Source of the DNA: Arcicella sp040387735
GTDB taxonomy: Bacteria; Bacteroidota; Bacteroidia; Cytophagales; Spirosomataceae
NCBI GenBank assembly: GCA_040387735.1
Contig: JAZKDE010000006.1
Coordinates: forward strand, 62,001 to 126,000
Length of the DNA stretch: 64,000 nt
Direction: 5' to 3'
Part shown: positions 46,578 through 56,141 of the stretch, in pieces
How the letters are laid out: every line of letters starts with the position of its first letter
Position numbering within the stretch: position 1 is the stretch's first letter
Program-made: the position numbers and the translations under genes
The notes under the pieces: model-generated
What the model saw: the letters and a program-made list of their open reading frames with translations, nothing else
Told to the model about the DNA's origin: nothing
Database searches by the model: none

Positions 46578-47528
46578 CTATTCATTGAAAAATTCTTTTA
46601 CGGCTTTGTTCTTGTCAATGGTTACTTCAAATGAACTAACCGCCGATGTTCCAAACCAACCAGAAGCTTTTTTAGTAGAATTAGGGTTGATATTGTTTAT
46701 GTTTGAGGGAATCCGTGCGGCTGGACGAGCGAATAATCCTGCGTTATTTAATTCCTGACGAAGTTGCGTCCAAAAATCATAATGGGCTTCCGTAATTGAT
46801 AATAATTCAACTTTTATTTTATCATTTTCGCCGTAAAGTTCAGTATTTGCCAAACGACGAAGTGGTGTAATAAACATTAATCCATCGCCAATCGGACTTT
46901 TATTGCCGATTCCGTCATAGGCTATTACAATGTTATCCGCTCCATTTCTAAGTTTAGCATTTTGATAAACTTTTATTTGATAGCAATCTCCGACACCAAT
47001 TAAATCCTTGGCGTAAAACCGAGCATCGTAGCCTTTACTTGGTTTACCATCTCCAGTTTGACGAACGTTAGCATCTTCCAGTTTATACACAATTGAGTCA
47101 ATTTTAGGAACTCTATTAAGTTTAGAAATAGCTTGATAAGTCTCATTTTCTGATTTTATTTCGAGGGAATATGTTCTTCCAATAACGCCCATAATATCCG
47201 TCGCATTAGCGGGTGTCCACACGTATTTTCCATCATTTTTTAAGTCTTTAAACTCATAGATTTTACCCAAATTATCGGTTACTTTTACCGTTGCATTTTT
47301 GATACCTTCAGGCGTTGCAGCATCCAAAAGATCTTGCGATTTTGTCAATTTAATTACCTGTTCACCCGCTAAATTAGTAATTGAACCATCAACTACCAGA
47401 TAAGGGTCAGTTTTAGGAACATTTAGTTGAATTACGTCTTCGCAGCTTGTCAGTGTCAATGATATAATGAAAGCATAAGTGAGTGATAGAATACGCTTTA
47501 TACTGGTATTTTTGAATGATATTTTCAT
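46578..47528 (-). CDS. DUF4249-family lipoprotein partner of the TonB receptor
   Basis: About 316 residues from ATG 47528 (MKISFKN), as the upstream in-frame ATG adds eight residues before the signal. The signal ends in a lipobox-like LTLTSC. The mature protein opens EDVIQLNVPKTDPYLVVDG, the standard DUF4249 start, and is beta-rich. DUF4249 lipoproteins are regularly encoded beside carboxypeptidase-regulatory TonB receptors in Bacteroidota and probably form a SusD-like but unrelated accessory. The cargo is unknown. Confidence 0.85.
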   Translation of the reverse strand: MKISFKNTSIKRILSLTYAFIISLTLTSCEDVIQLNVPKTDPYLVVDGSITNLAGEQVIKLTKSQDLLDAATPEGIKNATVKVTDNLGKIYEFKDLKNDGKYVWTPANATDIMGVIGRTYSLEIKSENETYQAISKLNRVPKIDSIVYKLEDANVRQTGDGKPSKGYDARFYAKDLIGVGDCYQIKVYQNAKLRNGADNIVIAYDGIGNKSPIGDGLMFITPLRRLANTELYGENDKIKVELLSITEAHYDFWTQLRQELNNAGLFARPAARIPSNINNINPNSTKKASGWFGTSAVSSFEVTIDKNKAVKEFFNE

Positions 47529-47577
47529 AATAATATTGTTTGTCTGAATCATTATTAATAATCGTCGGACAATTAAT

Positions 47578-49986
47578 TTAAAACTTAAAATTATACGTTA
47601 TTGAAGGAATCGCCGAACCAATAATTGATAATCTAACTGCTTCATTTTTAATAAGTTGGTAATTGTCAGCGGTGGTAGTTGCCGTTTTGCTATCAACAGG
47701 TTGAGTATAAATTGAGAACGGATTTCGTTTGTTGTATAAATTATATACTGAGAAAACCCATTCCGATTCACCTTTGCCAAACAATGCTTTTTTGTTCTTT
47801 TTTGTTGCTGAAATATCCAAACGATTGTAAGCTGGAACTCGAATATTACCACGAACTCCGCTTTCGGTAATGCCGTAAGTGAATCCTTGATAGTCGCCCT
47901 GACGAGTAGGTAATGAATACGGAACACCCGAAATAAACGCAAAATTTGCTCCGAAACTCCATTTTTTATTCAACTCATATTGTGCCACTACGTTCAACGT
48001 ATGCGTGCGGTCGAAGCGATTTGGATACCAATTTCCGTTGTTCAAACCCACGACTTGGCGTTCGGTACGGGCTAAAGTATAGCTTACCCAACCTGTCAAT
48101 TTTCCTTTGTTTTTCTTTATGAATAATTCCAAACCATACGCTCGACCCTTGCCAAATAATAGGTCTTTTTCAAACGTTGGATTGAGAAATAAATTAGCAC
48201 GGTCGGCGTAGTCAATTTGATTTTGAAAGTCTTTGTAATACACTTCTAATGAAGTTTCATATTCATTATCGCCAAAGTTTTTGAAGTAACCTAAAGCGAC
48301 TTGGTCGGTCAATTGAGGCTTAATATTATTAGTACTCGATGTCCAAACATCTAAGGGCGTTGCGGCGGCGGTATTAGACAATAAGTGAATGTACTGCGTC
48401 ATTCGGTTGTAACTGGCTTTAATTGAACTGTTTTCGCCAGTTTCTAACTTCAAATTAAAACGTGGCTCAAAGTTTTGGTAGCTTTGCAAAACCTTGGTTT
48501 TATCATTAACCTTTTCGTCAAGGTCGTACCCAGAAGGAAATGCGTCCGAAATACCCACAAATCTCCTAACGTAATAAACATCCTCGCTACTTTTATAATC
48601 GTATTTCGAGAAACGAACGCCGTATTGTAACGATAGTTTCGGTGATACTTTCCACTCATCGCCAATGTAGGCCGAATACTCAACGGCATCTTTGGGAGGT
48701 GCTCCAAAACTACGTTTATCGCCGTTAGAACTTGCATTTGCAGTACCAGGTGTGAAATTATACGTTAAGATTTGCCCCCCAAAAGTAAGTGTATTGTTTG
48801 GGGAAATATAATAAGTAAAATCAGGTTTGAAACTTAGATTTTCAATATTTGAAGTCCAACGGAATTGATTATTTGGTTTTTTATTTTCTAAATCAGAATC
48901 TAATAAATAGTCGTAATTACTGTAAAATGCAGTTGAATTTAGGAATAGTTTTGAACTGAAAACATGATTCCAACGAGCTGTCAAAGTGCTATTTCCCCAA
49001 TTGAAACCAAATTGATTTCCGAAAACATCACGCCCAAAATATCCTGATAAAAAGACCGTATTATTCTGGTTAATATTGTAGTTAACCTTTGCCGTAAGGT
49101 CATAAAAATTGAATTGAGAATTGGCATTATTACCCGTTAAAAAGGGTTTTGCTAAAACATCAGCATAAGAGCGACGAGCCGCTACTATAAAGGATGCTTT
49201 GTCTTTTATAATGGGAGCTTCAATAGATAAACGACTGAAAATAAATCCAATACCTCCATTTATTTCTAATTTCTTAGCATTTCCTTCTTTCATTCTCACG
49301 TCTAAAATGGAAGAAGCTCGTCCGCCATATTGGGCAGGGATTCCACCTTTAATGAGTTTTACGTCTTTCACTGCATCGGGGTTAAAGATGGAGAAAAAGC
49401 CAAAAAGGTGAGAGGAATTATAAACGGGAGCATCGTCTAAAAGTACTAAATTTTGGTCAACCGCACCACCACGAACATTGAAACCCGTAGCACCTTCCCC
49501 AACCGTGGAAACTCCTGGTAATAATTGAATGGCACGTACCAAATCAACTTCACCCAAAAGAGCAGGAATTTTTTTGATGGTCTTCATTTCAACTTTATTA
49601 ACTGACATTTCTATCGCCTTCACGTTTTCGTCTTCACGCTTACCCGTTACAACAACTTCCGCCAATTCTTGTCCGTCTTCTTGTACTTCTAAATTGAGGG
49701 TTACATTTTCACTCGTCAATTTTACATCTCTAATTGCTTTCCGATAGCCCACCGAAGTAATCACCAAAGTATAATTTCCTTTTGGCAAAGTCAGTGAATA
49801 AAAACCGTAAGTATTGGTAGTTGTACCTGTGAGAAGTTCTTTCACAAAAACCGAAGCACCAATCAAGCCTTCTCCGTTTTTGTTGTCTTTTACATAACCG
49901 CTAACCGTTAATTTTTCGTTTTGGGCGAATAATCCTAAGGGAAAAAGTAGCAGTAATAATAGAGGTTTTTGAATAGATTTTAGCAT
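47578..49986 (-). CDS. TonB-dependent receptor with carboxypeptidase-regulatory-like domain
   Basis: 802 residues. The signal peptide (1-22, ending LFAQ) is followed by a regulatory-like domain (about 25-110, SGYVKDNKNGEGLIGASVF), a plug (VRAIQLLPGVSTVGEGATGFNVRGG in pieces: AIQLLPGVSTVGEG, FNVRGG) and a 22-strand barrel ending SITYNFKF. It is shorter than SusC and lacks the SusC plug signature, fitting the receptor class that pairs with DUF4249 proteins; that gene starts 49 bp downstream. The imported ligand is unknown. Confidence 0.92.
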   Translation of the reverse strand: MLKSIQKPLLLLLLFPLGLFAQNEKLTVSGYVKDNKNGEGLIGASVFVKELLTGTTTNTYGFYSLTLPKGNYTLVITSVGYRKAIRDVKLTSENVTLNLEVQEDGQELAEVVVTGKREDENVKAIEMSVNKVEMKTIKKIPALLGEVDLVRAIQLLPGVSTVGEGATGFNVRGGAVDQNLVLLDDAPVYNSSHLFGFFSIFNPDAVKDVKLIKGGIPAQYGGRASSILDVRMKEGNAKKLEINGGIGFIFSRLSIEAPIIKDKASFIVAARRSYADVLAKPFLTGNNANSQFNFYDLTAKVNYNINQNNTVFLSGYFGRDVFGNQFGFNWGNSTLTARWNHVFSSKLFLNSTAFYSNYDYLLDSDLENKKPNNQFRWTSNIENLSFKPDFTYYISPNNTLTFGGQILTYNFTPGTANASSNGDKRSFGAPPKDAVEYSAYIGDEWKVSPKLSLQYGVRFSKYDYKSSEDVYYVRRFVGISDAFPSGYDLDEKVNDKTKVLQSYQNFEPRFNLKLETGENSSIKASYNRMTQYIHLLSNTAAATPLDVWTSSTNNIKPQLTDQVALGYFKNFGDNEYETSLEVYYKDFQNQIDYADRANLFLNPTFEKDLLFGKGRAYGLELFIKKNKGKLTGWVSYTLARTERQVVGLNNGNWYPNRFDRTHTLNVVAQYELNKKWSFGANFAFISGVPYSLPTRQGDYQGFTYGITESGVRGNIRVPAYNRLDISATKKNKKALFGKGESEWVFSVYNLYNKRNPFSIYTQPVDSKTATTTADNYQLIKNEAVRLSIIGSAIPSITYNFKF

Positions 49987-50719
49987 TTTGAATATTAGAA
50001 TAGTTAAAAAAATCTTTATTGTTTTTGTTTGTACTAAACGTAAAAAAGTGCGTTTTAGTTACTGTTTTTTTGAAAATTATAATAAATAACAAAAGAAGTG
50101 TAATTTATTTTGTTGATTATCAGGTATTTATTTGATTATTGCCTTCTGAGGGAGTATTCAGAAGATAATAATTAAATAATATAAAGATGATAAGTCCACA
50201 TTTGAATAGTACAAAAATACTTTGTCGTTTTAACAGAGAACGTATTTATTTGATAAACGGTTGATTTGTTCATTTCTCTGACAAACGATATTGAAGTTAC
50301 CCCTACGGTAAATTTTAATTTGATAGTTAAGTAATGCGATAAATGCTATCAAATGGAGCTATCGATTCTGGAAAATGTAATGCGTCAAAATTAAATTCTT
50401 AGTATGGTGGCTAATTGAAAATAAATTTATGAGGACATTTTTCCGTGTTATCTACGGAAGAAGTATTCGTAATAAAATGACAAATCAGTATAAACATTAT
50501 ATGAAGTATTTCTAAATTCCATTACAAAATGTAACTATTTTCATTAAATAGCTTGTAACAATTTGACTAAAACAGCAGAATTACGGCTAAAAATCTCATT
50601 TTATTAAATAAATGTTAAATATTTTATTTGATTCGGTATTATATTGCATAATTGTATTTTTTATTACAAATATTGTTCATAGCTTTGCAAAATAATCAGC
50701 AACATAATTCTTTAAGTGT
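49987..50719. other. Gene-poor intergenic region between divergent genes
   Basis: 733 bp, very AT-rich, with no convincing coding frame on either strand. It must hold the minus-strand promoter of the TonB receptor (TACGTTTA at 50042-50035 is one base from the -7 consensus) and the plus-strand promoter of the XRE gene. No strong hairpin or repeat array was noticed. Confidence 0.6.
50680..50687 (+). promoter_or_regulatory. -7 promoter element for the XRE regulator gene
   Basis: TAGCTTTG followed by C is an exact TAnnTTTGC match, 32 bp before the ATG; transcription would start near 50694. No strong -33 sequence is seen. Confidence 0.55.
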
Positions 50720-50926
50720 ATGAATTTTGAACAATTAGGTAATATTATTCGAGAAAGGAGGAATGAACTTTCACTGAGTCAGGAGCAACTCAGTAATAAA
50801 TGTGATGTCGCCATTAAAACGATTCATTCCGTGGAATTAGGAAGAGCTAATCCTTCTGTGAAAACCTTAGAGAAAATTTTAGAAAAATTAGGCTTAGAAA
50901 TGATTATAGTAAATAAAAAACTGTAA
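50720..50926 (+). CDS. Small XRE-family helix-turn-helix regulator
   Basis: 68 residues that are almost only an HTH_3 domain: IIRERRNELSLSQEQLSNKCDVAIKTIHSVELGRANPSVKTL (helices within about 8-50, given here as LSLSQEQLSNKC and IHSVELGRANPS). It looks like the HipB-type antitoxin class, yet no hipA or other toxin gene follows; the next gene, nagB, starts 84 bp later in the same direction. It may regulate itself or nagB. Confidence 0.8.
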   Translation: MNFEQLGNIIRERRNELSLSQEQLSNKCDVAIKTIHSVELGRANPSVKTLEKILEKLGLEMIIVNKKL

Positions 50927-51010
50927 GCATTATCTTAATCATTAAAATAAAAAGTGGTCGTCGCCCAACTGTTGATGCCGCCCTTCGACAAACAATAACT
51001 AATAACAAAT

Positions 51011-52912
51011 ATGGAACAAGCCATTAGTTACGAGAGAATTCTAACAAACATTTACGCCGATTCTGATGCGGCTTCAAGAGCAATCGCCCACGAAATTGCA
51101 GCGATTATTCGTCAGAAAGCCAGTGAGGATAAACCTGCTGTTTTGGGCTTAGCAACGGGTTCTTCACCCAAAAAAGTATATTCTGAATTAATCAGAATGC
51201 ACCGTCAAGAAGGTTTGAGTTTCCAAAATGTAGTCTCGTATAACCTTGACGAATATTACCCAATGGAAGCCGATGCTGTACAAAGTTACGTGCGGTTTAT
51301 GCGTGAACAACTCTTTGACCACGTGGATATTCCTGCGGGAAATTGGCATGTACCCGACGGAACGTTACCGCTGGATAAAGTAGCAGAATTTTGTAAAGAT
51401 TACGAAGCACAAATTGAAAGATACGGAGGTTTAGATTTTCAATTATTGGGAATTGGCCGTAATGGACACATTGGTTTTAACGAACCTGGTTCGCTCGTGA
51501 ATTCTCGCACTCGTTTAATGACGCTTGATTTGACAACCCAAATTGATGCTGCCAGTGATTTTGGAGGCTTAGCAAAAGTTTCTAAGAAGGCAATTACGAT
51601 GGGAATTCAGAAAATTATGGAAGCCAAAAGAGTTGTTTTATGTGCGTGGGGTGAACATAAGGCAATGAATGTGGCTCGTGCCGTTGAAGGGCAGGTTTCG
51701 TCTGATGTTCCTGCATCTTATCTACAATTACACGAAAATGCTTCTTTTATTATTGATACTTCGGCGGCTTCCCAATTAACTCGTTTGCGTACTCCGTGGA
51801 TGGTGGATGCAGTAACTTGGGATAGACCAATGATTAAGAAAGCGGTTATTCACTTGGCTTTGACGGTGAATAAACCAGTTCTGAAATTAACTAATTCTGA
51901 TTATAACGAAAACGGACTTTCTGACCTTTTAGCACTTTATGGTCAGGCGTATGATATTAATATCGAGGTCTTTAACTATCTCCAACATTCCATTACGGGT
52001 TGGCCAGGTGGTAAACCAAATGCTGATGATTCTAACCGTCCAGAGCGTGCGTATCCTGCGAAGAAGAAGGTAATTATTTTTAGTCCACACCCAGACGATG
52101 ATATTATTTCAATGGGAGGGACATTCCAAAGATTGCACGACCAAGGACACGAAGTGCATATTGCTTATCAAACTTCGGGAAATATTGCCGTTGCTGATGA
52201 TGAAGCATTACGTTTTGCAGAATTTGTGGTAGATTTTAACGAAAAATTTGAAGCAAATAATCCAAAAGCAAATCGCATTTATAAAGAAGCAGCTAAGTTT
52301 TTGAAGGCTAAAAAAGACTCAGAAATTGATACCGATGAAGTACGTTATATCAAAGGATTGATTCGTAGAGGTGAAGCAAAAAATACTTGTCGCTACGTAG
52401 GAGTCAAAAAGGAAAATATTCATTTTTTGGATATGCCTTTTTACGAAACGGGAACAATTCAGAAAAGCCCACTTGGAAAAGAAGATGTAGAAATTGTGAT
52501 GAATGTGATTGAAGAAATTCAGCCGCACCAAATTTACGCAGCAGGTGATTTAGCCGATCCACACGGAACGCACAAGGTTTGTTTGGATGCCATTATGGAA
52601 GCCGTTCAAAAACTTAGACACCGTGAATACATGAATAATTGTTGGGTTTGGTTATACAAAGGAGCATGGCAAGAATGGGATATTGACCAGATAGAAATGG
52701 CCGTTCCAATGTCGCCTGACCAAGTTTTGAAGAAACGTTACGGTATTTTCAAGCACCAATCGCAGAAAGATGGTGTACCATTTCAAGGTACAGACGCTCG
52801 TGAATTTTGGCAACGTGCAGAAGATAGAAATAGCAATACTGCCAATTTATATAATGCTTTGGGGCTTGCGGAATATCAAGCGATGGAAGCATTTGTGAGA
52901 TGGAGATTTTAG
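51011..52912 (+). CDS. nagB: Glucosamine-6-phosphate deaminase fused to a PIG-L deacetylase-like domain
   Basis: 633 residues. The N-terminal NagB domain (about 1-265) has LGLATGSSPKKVY, the catalytic acidic pair in NLDEYYPM (Asp80, Glu81) and GRNGHIGFNEPG (149-160). The C-terminal domain (about 345-633) has the zinc motif SPHPDDD (His360-Asp363) and DPHGTHK of the LmbE/PIG-L family. The first domain makes fructose-6-phosphate and ammonia from glucosamine-6-phosphate; the second could act on N-acetyl groups. The fusion is common in Bacteroidota. A terminator lies directly after the gene. Confidence 0.92.
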   Translation: MEQAISYERILTNIYADSDAASRAIAHEIAAIIRQKASEDKPAVLGLATGSSPKKVYSELIRMHRQEGLSFQNVVSYNLDEYYPMEADAVQSYVRFMREQLFDHVDIPAGNWHVPDGTLPLDKVAEFCKDYEAQIERYGGLDFQLLGIGRNGHIGFNEPGSLVNSRTRLMTLDLTTQIDAASDFGGLAKVSKKAITMGIQKIMEAKRVVLCAWGEHKAMNVARAVEGQVSSDVPASYLQLHENASFIIDTSAASQLTRLRTPWMVDAVTWDRPMIKKAVIHLALTVNKPVLKLTNSDYNENGLSDLLALYGQAYDINIEVFNYLQHSITGWPGGKPNADDSNRPERAYPAKKKVIIFSPHPDDDIISMGGTFQRLHDQGHEVHIAYQTSGNIAVADDEALRFAEFVVDFNEKFEANNPKANRIYKEAAKFLKAKKDSEIDTDEVRYIKGLIRRGEAKNTCRYVGVKKENIHFLDMPFYETGTIQKSPLGKEDVEIVMNVIEEIQPHQIYAAGDLADPHGTHKVCLDAIMEAVQKLRHREYMNNCWVWLYKGAWQEWDIDQIEMAVPMSPDQVLKKRYGIFKHQSQKDGVPFQGTDAREFWQRAEDRNSNTANLYNALGLAEYQAMEAFVRWRF

Positions 52913-52923
52913 CATAAATCAAG

Positions 52924-52952
52924 AAGCCAACGTTTTTTAGCGTTGGCTTTTT
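52924..52952 (+). terminator. Intrinsic terminator after nagB
   Basis: AAGCCAACG / CGTTGGCTT stem of 9 bp with loop TTTTTTAG and a T-rich tail (TTTTTCTTT), 12 bp past the stop codon. Confidence 0.92.
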
Positions 52953-53087
52953 CTTTCCAAAAGAGGAAGACAATTCAACCAAAAATTAAGTATGAATTTA
53001 TATTCAATATTGGAATGTCGAGAAATCTTCATTGAAAATTAAAAAACAAAAGAAGTTTTCCGTTAATAAAGTATATAAGTCCGAAAT

Positions 53088-53123
53088 AAAACGCCACATT
53101 AATTGAGTTTAATGTGGCGTTTT
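53088..53123. terminator. Second, bidirectional terminator-like hairpin
   Basis: A perfect 15-bp stem AAAACGCCACATTAA / TTAATGTGGCGTTTT with loop TTGAGT; T tracts are available on both strands. It lies 135 bp after the nagB terminator although no recognised gene lies between. Confidence 0.8.
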
Positions 53124-53215
53124 TGATGAAAATTTTCTCCATTTTTAAATTTTTCTGTGATTTTTTCTGGATGCCATACACTAATATAGCATTGAAATTA
53201 AATTGGTAATTATTC

Positions 53216-53707
53216 GTGGACAAAAAAGAAGAATTCATATCGGCAATCAAAGCCAACGAAGGTTTAATCTATAAAATGGCCTCAATCTATACCAATAACA
53301 TTGACGATAGAAATGATTTGGTACAGGAAATTATTTACCAACTATGGAAATCGTTCGATTCATTCAATCAAAATGCCAGTTTAAGCACTTGGATGTACCG
53401 AGTTGCGATGAATGTAGCAATTTATCAGCTCAAAACGGCTAAAAGAAAAATTTTTACGGTTCCATTGGAAGGGCAATTGTTGGACTTTTGCGAAGTCGAA
53501 AATAATGATTTTGAAGAAAAATTACAGATTTTGAGACAACATTTAGACCATCTAAATCTCCTCGATAAAGGAATTATTATGCTTTATTTAGAAAATAAAA
53601 GCTACGAAGAAATTGCTCAAATTGTGGGTATTTCAGAAAGCAATGTTGGAACAAAAATATCTCGAATCAAAGAGAAATTAAGAAAGCGAATTGCTAAGAA
53701 AAATTAA
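53216..53707 (+). CDS. ECF-type RNA polymerase sigma factor
   Basis: 163 residues, started at GTG 53216 (MDKKEEFISAI). The region 2 helix DDRNDLVQEIIYQLWKSFDSF and WMYRVAMNVAIYQLK, then region 4 YLENKSYEEIAQIVGISESNVGTKISRIKEKL, are standard for sigma-70 family group 4. It directs RNA polymerase to a stress or envelope regulon. The next gene encodes a membrane protein with the size and position of a cognate regulator, 25 bp later. Confidence 0.92.
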   Translation: MDKKEEFISAIKANEGLIYKMASIYTNNIDDRNDLVQEIIYQLWKSFDSFNQNASLSTWMYRVAMNVAIYQLKTAKRKIFTVPLEGQLLDFCEVENNDFEEKLQILRQHLDHLNLLDKGIIMLYLENKSYEEIAQIVGISESNVGTKISRIKEKLRKRIAKKN

Positions 53708-53732
53708 AGATAATTTTTAACAAATGATAATT

Positions 53733-54335
53733 ATGGAATTAGACGATTTAAAAAATACTTGGGAAAATATGAGTGACCAAGTAAAAAAACAGCAAAATTT
53801 AAACCCCAAAATGATTGACGAAATGACGAAGAAAAAAATTGAATCGAACCTGAAAAAAATTGCTTATCCTGAGACGATAGGCGTAATTATTTGTCTTGCT
53901 GGTGCCATTTTTATCGGCTTAAATTTCAGTATATTGGATACAATTTTTCTGAAAAGTGTCGGGATTGTTTCCGTGATTCTTCTATTGGCACTCTCCGTAA
54001 TTAGTCTAATAAGCGTTCGCCAATTAAATATGAGAGCAGATGTGAATAAATCTTACTCTGAAACACTGAAAGAATTTGCTGTTCAAAAAATTAGATTTTA
54101 TAAATTTCAAAAAATAAATGTTACTTTGAGCTACTTATTATTGGTGACTACTATTGTGTTATTCTCCAAATTTTTTGGGAGTAAAGACATTACCAATAGT
54201 AAATATTTCTGGATATTTTCATTTTCTTTTGGGTATATATTTTTGTCGTTTTATGCAAAATGGGTTTCAAAATACTATCATAATTCACTTCGACAAACAG
54301 AAGAATTATTGAAAGAACTATCCAATTCAGTCTAA
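53733..54335 (+). CDS. Membrane protein paired with the ECF sigma factor (possible anti-sigma-like regulator)
   Basis: 200 residues from ATG 53733 (MELDDLKNTWENMSDQ); the ATG at 53724 adds three residues. The soluble N-terminus has the MELDDLKxTW motif typical of small proteins following Bacteroidota ECF sigma genes, then about four membrane segments (49-70, 72-95, 123-145, 150-165). No FecR or zinc anti-sigma motif is visible. Its anti-sigma role is inferred only from position. A terminator hairpin follows at 54503. Confidence 0.65.
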   Translation: MELDDLKNTWENMSDQVKKQQNLNPKMIDEMTKKKIESNLKKIAYPETIGVIICLAGAIFIGLNFSILDTIFLKSVGIVSVILLLALSVISLISVRQLNMRADVNKSYSETLKEFAVQKIRFYKFQKINVTLSYLLLVTTIVLFSKFFGSKDITNSKYFWIFSFSFGYIFLSFYAKWVSKYYHNSLRQTEELLKELSNSV

Positions 54336-54502
54336 ACGTGGTGGTATTTTATTCCAAAAATGCCTCCAATTCAACGGTTTTGCTCATTAGTGTACCGAGA
54401 TATTCGTTTCCTCATTCATTGTAAGGCTAATTTTAGAGATTGTACTGAATTACTAAGTTGGGGTTTCACTGTCAGGTAGTTCCTTGGTTTTGAATACCTT
54501 CT

Positions 54503-54541
54503 AAAACGCCATGATTGTAATTATTTCAATCAAGGCGTTTT
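54503..54541 (+). terminator. Terminator hairpin after the sigma factor operon
   Basis: AAAACGCC/GGCGTTTT and TGATTG/CAATCA stems separated by an A-A mismatch, loop TAATTATTT, T-rich tail. The rest of the 348-bp spacer 54336-54683 shows no gene. Confidence 0.85.
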
Positions 54542-54683
54542 ATTTTAAGATTATCGGTGTTTGAATCAATTTTAGAAATAGCTTTTTCCCAAAGATTGAA
54601 TGAAAAATATGTAAAATGAAGGCAATATTTATCAATTTCTTCTTAACTTTTCTTCTTCAACAAACCATCAAAACTCAATCATC

Positions 54684-55901
54684 ATGTATCAACGATTATT
54701 AATTTTCCTGCTTTTTTGCATAGGAGTTTTACTTAATTCTGGATTTAACAATCTTGAAAATGATTCTTATAAAACCAAAAATATCACCACAGGAGCTGAC
54801 CAAGTGGATGAATATCTACCTTATCTAAAAGGTAAAAAAGTGGGAATGTTGGTCAATAAAACCTCGATTATTGGTCGTAAATCAATTGTTGATAGCTTGC
54901 TTACCTTAAAGATTGATATAAAAGAGATTTTTGGACCAGAACACGGATTTCGTTCAAATGCCAGTAATGGGGCAAAAGTAGCCGATGAAATTGACCCTGA
55001 AACGGGTATCCCAATTATTTCTTTGTACGGAAAAAAAAGGAAACCTTCTAAGGAAGACATGGCTAAAATTGACATCATGGTTTTTGATATTCAGGATGTT
55101 GGATGCCGTTTTTTTACCAATATTAATACGCTCCGTGACATTATGGAGGCCTGTGCCGAAAATGGAAAGGAATTAATTATCCTCGACCGTCCAAATCCGA
55201 ATGGCTACGTGGATGGTCCCGTTTTGGATATGAGTCTAAAATCGGGTATTGGGCAATTTCCGATTCCAATTACGCACGGAATGACCATCGGCGAATTTGC
55301 TCAAATGATAAATGGTCAGGGTTGGTTACTCAATAAAATAAAATGTCAGATAAAGATTATCAAGCTGAAAAATTACACGCACGATATGGCTTATGTGTTG
55401 CCCATCAATGTTTCCCCAAATCTCAATACGCAACAAGCAGTTTTATTATATCCGTCGATATGTTTATTTGAAGGAACAATTTTGAGTCAAGGTCGAGGGA
55501 CTTACATTCCTTTTACCGTTTTGGGAAGTCCCGATTTGAAAGGAATTTACGATTTTTCATTTACACCAATCAGCATAAAAGGAATGAAAGAAGCTCCATT
55601 GCATCAAGATAAAGTATGCTACGGAATTGATTTGAGAGATTACAATGCCAAAAAACTCCACGATAGTGGTAAAATTAATTTGACTTGGCTATTAACTATG
55701 TACCAAACGTATCCTAAAAAGGAAGACTTTTTTGATGCTACTAAAAGCCCAGAAATTAATAATTTTGATAAATTGGCGGGAACAACCGATTTGAAAAAGC
55801 AGATTATTAATGGGGTATCCGAGAAGGAAATTAGAAAAAGTTGGGAGCCAAAACTTGCTGAATACAAAATAATGCGGAAGAAATATGTGTTGTATCCGTA
55901 G
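54684..55901 (+). CDS. namZ: NamZ-type exo-beta-N-acetylmuramidase (DUF1343)
   Basis: 405 residues with an N-terminal signal (MYQRLLIFLLFCIGVLLNSG). The DUF1343 core is clear: GKKVGMLVNKTSI, IFGPEHGFR, DIQDVGCRFFTNINTL, LDRPNPNG and PITHGMTIGEFA. Characterised members of this family release N-acetylmuramic acid from the non-reducing ends of peptidoglycan fragments, so it fits cell-wall recycling together with nagB 3.7 kb upstream. It is likely periplasmic. Confidence 0.9.
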   Translation: MYQRLLIFLLFCIGVLLNSGFNNLENDSYKTKNITTGADQVDEYLPYLKGKKVGMLVNKTSIIGRKSIVDSLLTLKIDIKEIFGPEHGFRSNASNGAKVADEIDPETGIPIISLYGKKRKPSKEDMAKIDIMVFDIQDVGCRFFTNINTLRDIMEACAENGKELIILDRPNPNGYVDGPVLDMSLKSGIGQFPIPITHGMTIGEFAQMINGQGWLLNKIKCQIKIIKLKNYTHDMAYVLPINVSPNLNTQQAVLLYPSICLFEGTILSQGRGTYIPFTVLGSPDLKGIYDFSFTPISIKGMKEAPLHQDKVCYGIDLRDYNAKKLHDSGKINLTWLLTMYQTYPKKEDFFDATKSPEINNFDKLAGTTDLKKQIINGVSEKEIRKSWEPKLAEYKIMRKKYVLYP

Positions 55902-56141
55902 CTTATTTTCTCATTCGGGAAAACGAGTCTTAACATTTTGCTAAATTTGTGTCATTCAATGCGGAAGAATATTATTATGAGTGTTTCAATAATCGTTTGA
56001 TTGACTTCTCGAAAGTTGAAATAGCAAAATTTTGAAGTTTTATTACTACCCAAAACTAAAAGAAATAATATTAATAAAGTTTCAATATTTTACCTTTTGA
56101 ATGCTCTCAATAAAGAATTAATAATCTGCCAAAATATACTA

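Noticed and set aside
46429..46758. Plus-strand open frame of about 109 codons
   Set aside because: Most of it is antisense to the DUF4249 gene and the rest spans that gene's terminator. The protein has no recognisable character.
53029..53256. Minus-strand frame of 75 codons crossing the second terminator hairpin and the sigma factor start
   Set aside because: It crosses a strong terminator and overlaps the start of the sigma gene on the other strand.
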